Source of the DNA: Diadema setosum
Taxonomy: Eukaryota > Echinodermata > Echinoidea > Diadematoida > Diadematidae
Length of the DNA: 64,000 nucleotides
Assembly: GCF_964275005.1 (NCBI RefSeq)
Contig: NC_092688.1
Coordinates: forward strand, 47,857,748 to 47,921,747
Reading direction: 5' to 3'
Both the position numbers and the translations under genes were made by a program. Shown piece by piece: positions 59,354-64,000 of the stretch (position 1 is its first letter; each line of letters starts with the position of its first letter). Under the pieces are notes generated by a model. That model saw nothing but the letters and a program-made list of their open reading frames with translations, was not told where the DNA came from and searched no databases.

Positions 59354-59923
59354 AGGACAAGTCCACCTTCATATAATTTATGTGGATTGAGTGAATGCAG
59401 CAATATTAGTAAAACACATCAGTGAAAGTTGGGAGGAAATCGGACAATCCGTTCAAAAGTTATGAATTTTTTAAAGGTATCTGCACAGTCACTGCTAAAT
59501 AAGAAGCCTACTACAGTGTATGATGTCACATGCGTACAACACTGTAATGAAAATATAAAGAGAATTTCACAAAATTCTATTTTTTGAAAAAAAAACCGCA
59601 CATTTTCCTCTACTCGTCACTGACGTATGTTAAGGGTAATATTATTCCCTCTTGCCTTCTGAAAGAGGGAAGTCAAGTTTTCTTTTGTTATGCGAGAAAA
59701 ATGAAAATATGTTGAATTTTCTTTATATTTTCTATATATCGTTGTACACATGTGACATCACAAGGCACAAGCTGGAGTAGTCTTCTCATCCAGCCTTGAG
59801 TGAGGAGAAACTTCAAAAATTCATAACTTTTAAACAGATTGTCCGATTTTCCTTAAACTCTTGCTGATGTGTTCTATTGATATTGCTGCATTCATTCAAT
59901 CCACATGTCTATGAAGTTCTCCT
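59354..59923. mobile_element. TTAA-type MITE with long inverted ends
   Basis: Left end (TTGA)AGGACAAGTCCACCTTCAT, right end as complement (TTAA)AGGAGAACTTCATAG. Homology between the ends continues for about 120 bp (GTGGATTGAGTGAATGCAGC, AATCGGACAATC, AAAAGTTATGAATTTTT). TTAA is at 59924-59927 and a mutated TTGA at 59350-59353. No coding frame. Confidence 0.8.
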
Positions 59924-60841
59924 TTAAGCGATCAAGTATGCCTATGAAAAGGTTGCTGATCATGACAAGCTTGAGGATATAGTTTGATATTTGTAACCCA
60001 CATCTCACATATTTCCTGCACAAACTATGATGCAAAATTGGGATGTTACTCAATGTCCATCTCAGCAGTAACAAATGTGGGCAAAAATACAACGCAGCAC
60101 TTTTATTTTCCTTTATTCTCAGCTTGCAGTTTGATTGGTCCTTTAAAAATGATTGTACGATGAGACACATACACTTACTGTGATAGAGAGAATCATAATC
60201 CGTACGACCTAGATGTAAAAACAACGCTCATACCAGAATCTGGACATTATACACAGTGATATACAATTAATGCATTATCCTTGAAGTGCAAGTTACACTG
60301 TGTATACATTGTTTGACGGATGTTTGATAAGCTATAATGTAAGTATGTACTGTATGTACAAGAGTATGTATAGTGTATGCATGTATTATGCAGTCAACGT
60401 AATTGTACAAATCTTATGTTTTTATAGTAAAGATACACACATTAAACATATCTTAGATACCATTAGTGGTAAGTAATGTGAACTCTTACGGAAAACATAT
60501 CCACAAGTGCATTGAGATTGTGGCAATTTTCAGACCTACCACTGCAAGAAAACATGTACTTGGTACACATGTGTATGTACTTCATTTTAAAAAGAAAAAG
60601 AAACCTATAACCTTATCTCCAAATGAATTATTGCAATGCAAATTGTTTTTGCTTTTCTCCTATTACATTAAGCACAAATATATTGAATGAAGAAACTGCG
60701 CAGCTTCATCACTCCCAATGCCTGGTTAGGTGAAGTAGGTACCTACTGTTATTCAAGATGTAAACATCACAGTCTCAGATTGTGATAATATCATGTGAAC
60801 GCCATGTTCTTGGATCTTTTCCAGATTTGAAGGATTATACA
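59924..60841. other. Spacer of the large inverted repeat
   Basis: AT-rich DNA with no supported gene; the remaining open frames are short and composition-driven. Confidence 0.45.
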
Positions 60842-60991
60842 GAGGCGGATCCAGGAATTCAGTGAAGGGGGCGCAAAACAGTGGTGCCACTTCTGGGTTT
60901 GATCAGCCGATAAGCAAAAGAGAAAAAAAGTGGGGGAAAATGCATTTTCTCGTTTTTTCATGCCACTATTAGGTTTTATCAGCTGACATGC

Positions 60992-61039
<48 letters not shown>

Positions 61040-61210
61040 GAGGCTTCAGTGCAATGGTAGGGATGATAATTTTTCTTTGTATTTATGTTGCTCATTGTAC
61101 GATTTCATGCACTCTTTTATTCACCACCCCCCCCTCAAAATTAAAGGGGGTGCACTCGATGCGCCCGTTTTTTTCTTTGTTTTTTTACCCCCCCCCCTTC
61201 CATCAGACAC
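60842..61210. mobile_element. One-ended member of the CAGNGGCGGATCC MITE family
   Basis: Starts CAGAGGCGGATCCAGGAATT and GTGGTGCCACTTCTGGG, matching the left end and interior of 19365-19533. A G-run/C-run pair near 61125-61197 resembles the family's interior, but no GGATCCGCC terminus is found on the right, so the right end is lost or diverged. Confidence 0.55.
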
Positions 61211-62250
61211 TAAAATATTCTGGGCATAGTTGACTCAAGAGAAGATACTTCACCGATAAACCCGGAAATAAGCACTCAACACTTTGATTATAAGGTTTCT
61301 CTTTGAGGATGGATTGTTTACATGTCTGGTTTATACAGGTCTGGTTTCCAATTAAATTTCTGACATAAAAACCTCATGACACTGCAAGTAAGTGGGCCCT
61401 ATAAACATAAAGACTTCTAAAATGTAGTCCATTGTGTGTTTCCATTAACTGTTTGCTACAATGCATACTTGTGCCGTAACAGACATGATAGAATGATGCA
61501 TAAAGACTGCATCGTGTGTGCTTCACTGCAAGGGGTCCTTCATACATTTATGCATAGTGTTTGTCTTGTCTTTGCTGGCAGATGTAATGTCACTAAATAC
61601 ATGTATCACCATGACTCTGAAAGGTTCATTAGTGGATCACAGAGGTTCTTTTTCTTTGCATCCATCTCCTCGGTACAGCCCACTTCCGTTAAAACGCAGA
61701 CAGTTATAACATAATTTCGGATACCACAAGATGCCGCAAAGTAAAATTGAAAGCCAAAATATTATCATTTAGATGTCTTTATTGGGGGGGGGGGGGGTAC
61801 TGTATTCTGCCCTCCTCAAGATCTTGGCCAACAGTGGCGCAATTGCGATGAAATTTGGCACGTGCGACACCGACGTCATAGTGTCTCACCAACATCTTAT
61901 TTTAGCCTGTTAAACACTAATTAAATGCATTGAGAGTCTCTTTTGGGGTTTGTTTATCTGTTTTAACATATTCAACATAGCATAAAATCAATCAATAAAA
62001 GTGAAGAATAGTAGAAATAGTTAGGTTTTTATGAGTTTCAGGACAGAGAACCGTTTTCCAAAGGAAAAGTACACAATATCACAAAATTCTCGTTTTGGGG
62101 TGACATACTGTTATGAAAATGGACATGGCTTCACAACGGTACACGTTGATGTTGCAAATTTGGTTTCCAAAACTGCGCGAGACTTGAAAGAAAAAAAGCC
62201 AAGAAGCTTCGTGACGATGTCTTCTTACGTTGCAGAATTATTGTGCGAAA
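60890..62250. repeat. Large inverted repeat, right arm
   Basis: Reverse complement of 57819-59223. It carries an (AC)n tract at 60996-61036, and a plus-strand 92-codon frame at 61436-61711 corresponding to the frame in the left arm. The outer end is TTGTGCGAAA, matching TTTCGCACAA at the left. Confidence 0.85.
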
Positions 62251-62984
62251 AAACGGGATTTCTTAATATCAAACGGGAATCCCTGTAAACTCTTTCAACA
62301 TGAAGAGTTGGATACCGCTACTTGTGCTGCAGTTGTGCTGGGTGTATCCAACTGTCTTAAAGGGAACATTTTCACAGCAGTGACGGTGAACGAACCAACA
62401 CATCTACTCACTTACATCTCTCTATATCATGTAGCTTGTTTATTGGCACACAAATTACCTATGACTCTGACAGAAAATGCCTATAGTAACAACATTTCAC
62501 GTTGGATCAACATCCACTTTGGAACATGATAGCAGAAGATTGGTCACATGATCATCAGATGATGTAGACTCATTTGCCAGTCCAATCGCTGATGCCAGCG
62601 AGACTGCCAACATGTGTTTAGACTGGATCACAGAAAAAACAGAATGAATCCTTTACTTTTTTTCATGATGGAATGGCAAAAATTTCAGCATTTTGTTCAA
62701 TAAACTGTGGTTGAGGTACCTCTCTCACTCTCTCTTTCTCTCTCTCACTCACTTGCTCCCTAACACAAGTTGTACTTCGAGGGGCAATTAACTCTCAAAA
62801 ATAATTATTTCAATGAAAGCAAAATTATTCAAGTCGTAGACCTGTACAATTTTAAGTCCCTCTTTTCCATTTGATTGCTTCGCTGTTGGTCCCATATTTA
62901 ACAGAAATGCTTTCTGGTCGAACACCTAGAACAAAGTGAGGATTTGAACTTTACACATTTGGCTTTATACCCCTAAAACTCAAC
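62251..62984. other. Intergenic DNA
   Basis: No gene supported. A CT-rich microsatellite lies at about 62720-62755. Confidence 0.45.
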
Positions 62985-63420
62985 AGTTGCACAAAAGTGT
63001 ACCTGATACGCCTTACGAGTCCCTTACGAATGCCTTACAAACTCGAGGAGTTGTTCGTAAGAATCTCCGTTCGTAAGGCATTCTTACGAAAGACGTAAGA
63101 GCCCTCTATGAACGAAGGCGTTCTTACAATCATCGTAAGAATTTAAGGCTTCTAGAACTGTCTCTCGACCCTGAAAAATCTTGCGTATTTCTTACGATGT
63201 TCGCAAGACGTTACATCCGCCTTGCGAAGAGAGGGTTTCGTACGAAGTTAAAAAAAAAGTCTTGGACAAGAGCATCGACCAGGCTACGAACTTACGAACT
63301 GTCTACGAACGGTCTACGAACGCTGGTTTCGTACGGCGTTCCTAAGAAGATCTTACGAAATTGTCTGAAAATCGTTCGTACGGCGTTCGTAAAGGCATTT
63401 GTCACCGAGCCTTTACAAAC
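62985..63420. repeat. Cluster of CTTACGA/TCGTAAG inverted motifs
   Basis: About fifteen copies of CTTACGA, TTCGTAAG, TACGAAC or GTTCGTA in both orientations within 430 bp, with locally raised CpG. Possible ends, (TGTACCTGATACGCCTTACGA) in two parts and its diverged complement near 63395-63415, suggest a decayed foldback MITE. Boundaries are uncertain. Confidence 0.5.
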
Positions 63421-63599
63421 ATTGGGTAGTCATTATAACACAAGCAATAAAAACTAACTTTGAAAATCATGGAAAATCTTTGTCAGTAGTCCAGCCTATT
63501 CGTACAGAAATCTCAAACTGAAATATATATATGTTGTTCAACATTCTTTATTATATCAATAAACAATGTAACGTGACGTTACATTATATATATGTATAT

Positions 63600-63603
63600 G
63601 TTT

Positions 63604-63652
<49 letters not shown>
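63600..63652. repeat. (TA)n microsatellite
   Basis: Long uninterrupted TA tract preceding the second copy of the direct repeat. Confidence 0.9.
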
Positions 63653-63664
<12 letters not shown>

Positions 63665-64000
63665 CATCAATATATACATACAAGCCAAGCCCATATAATC
63701 ATAATTATGTCTCATTATGCAAAATCATTGTTCTTCAGCTCTTCATTGAATTACCCAAAGTGACTGACAGAGGGCAGCATACATATTATCTCGATAGAAA
63801 CTGCTTGATTTGGGACTGAGATAAAAAACAAACAAACAAACAAACAAACAAACAAACAAACAAACAAACAAACAAACAAAGGGAAGTGACTCATGGGGGT
63901 TGTAACTCGGAGGGCAAAAAGTGAAGAGCGGGGGAAAGTATATAGATTGTGTAGGCCTACAAATAAACTACTGCACGTAAATAATATTGATGTACTATAT
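63653..64000 (+). repeat. Dispersed direct repeat, copy 2 (runs off the window)
   Basis: Matches 55691-56000. The (AAAC)n tract is longer here (about 63826-63880), and a short GTTGTAACTCGGA insertion is present after CATGGGG. Confidence 0.75.

Overview
The window looks like nuclear DNA of an invertebrate animal, most likely a marine deuterostome (an echinoderm would fit, but nothing here proves it). It is AT-rich, with spliced genes, a LINE reverse-transcriptase fragment, tRNA-derived SINE-like units, many miniature inverted-repeat elements and long microsatellites. No bacterial operon, rRNA gene, intact tRNA gene or CRISPR array is present. Almost all long open frames are repeat read-through. 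The single convincing intact open frame outside mobile DNA is a 143-codon orphan at 53234-53665.

Layout. 1-3110: a small foldback element, a 5'-truncated LINE 3' end (about 1645-2600) and TA-rich DNA. 3115-18094: two nearly identical 7.49 kb DNA transposons in head-to-tail order, joined through one TTAA and flanked by TTAA. Their ends (TTAAAGGGCGGG) and a THAP-like remnant point to the Kolobok/T2 group. On the opposite strand each carries a two-exon gene with the cysteine-rich domain known from the P2X7 receptor C-terminus. 18104-19860: LINE 3' ends on the minus strand and a TTAA-type MITE with a second MITE inside it.

20047-47396: three tandem copies (about 10.7, 7.4 and 9.2 kb) of a composite repeat. 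Each has an A module, several tRNA-like SINE heads, and repeated copies of a strongly conserved core of about 65 bp (13 copies in all). Each ends in the same palindrome, which resembles a rolling-circle transposon terminus. Because the three copies align, they act as natural empty-site controls for insertions: a 3362 bp element built from a 13-bp CCTGTGGTA-type repeat (25214-28575), a 1043 bp foldback (40707-41749), a 163 bp MITE with a 5-bp target duplication (43413-43575) and GC-rich MITEs.

47397-57110: mostly unannotatable DNA with a 356 bp foldback of short repeats, a hAT-like MITE, an exon-like stretch near 51.6-52.0 kb and the orphan open frame. 57114-64000: two TTAA-type MITEs, a large inverted duplication (arms 57819-59223 and 60890-62250), a cluster of CTTACGA-type inverted motifs, and the second copy of a dispersed direct repeat.

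The elements most likely to be undescribed are the CCTGTGGTA element, the TTAA transposon carrying a P2X7-type domain, and the composite tandem array with its conserved core.
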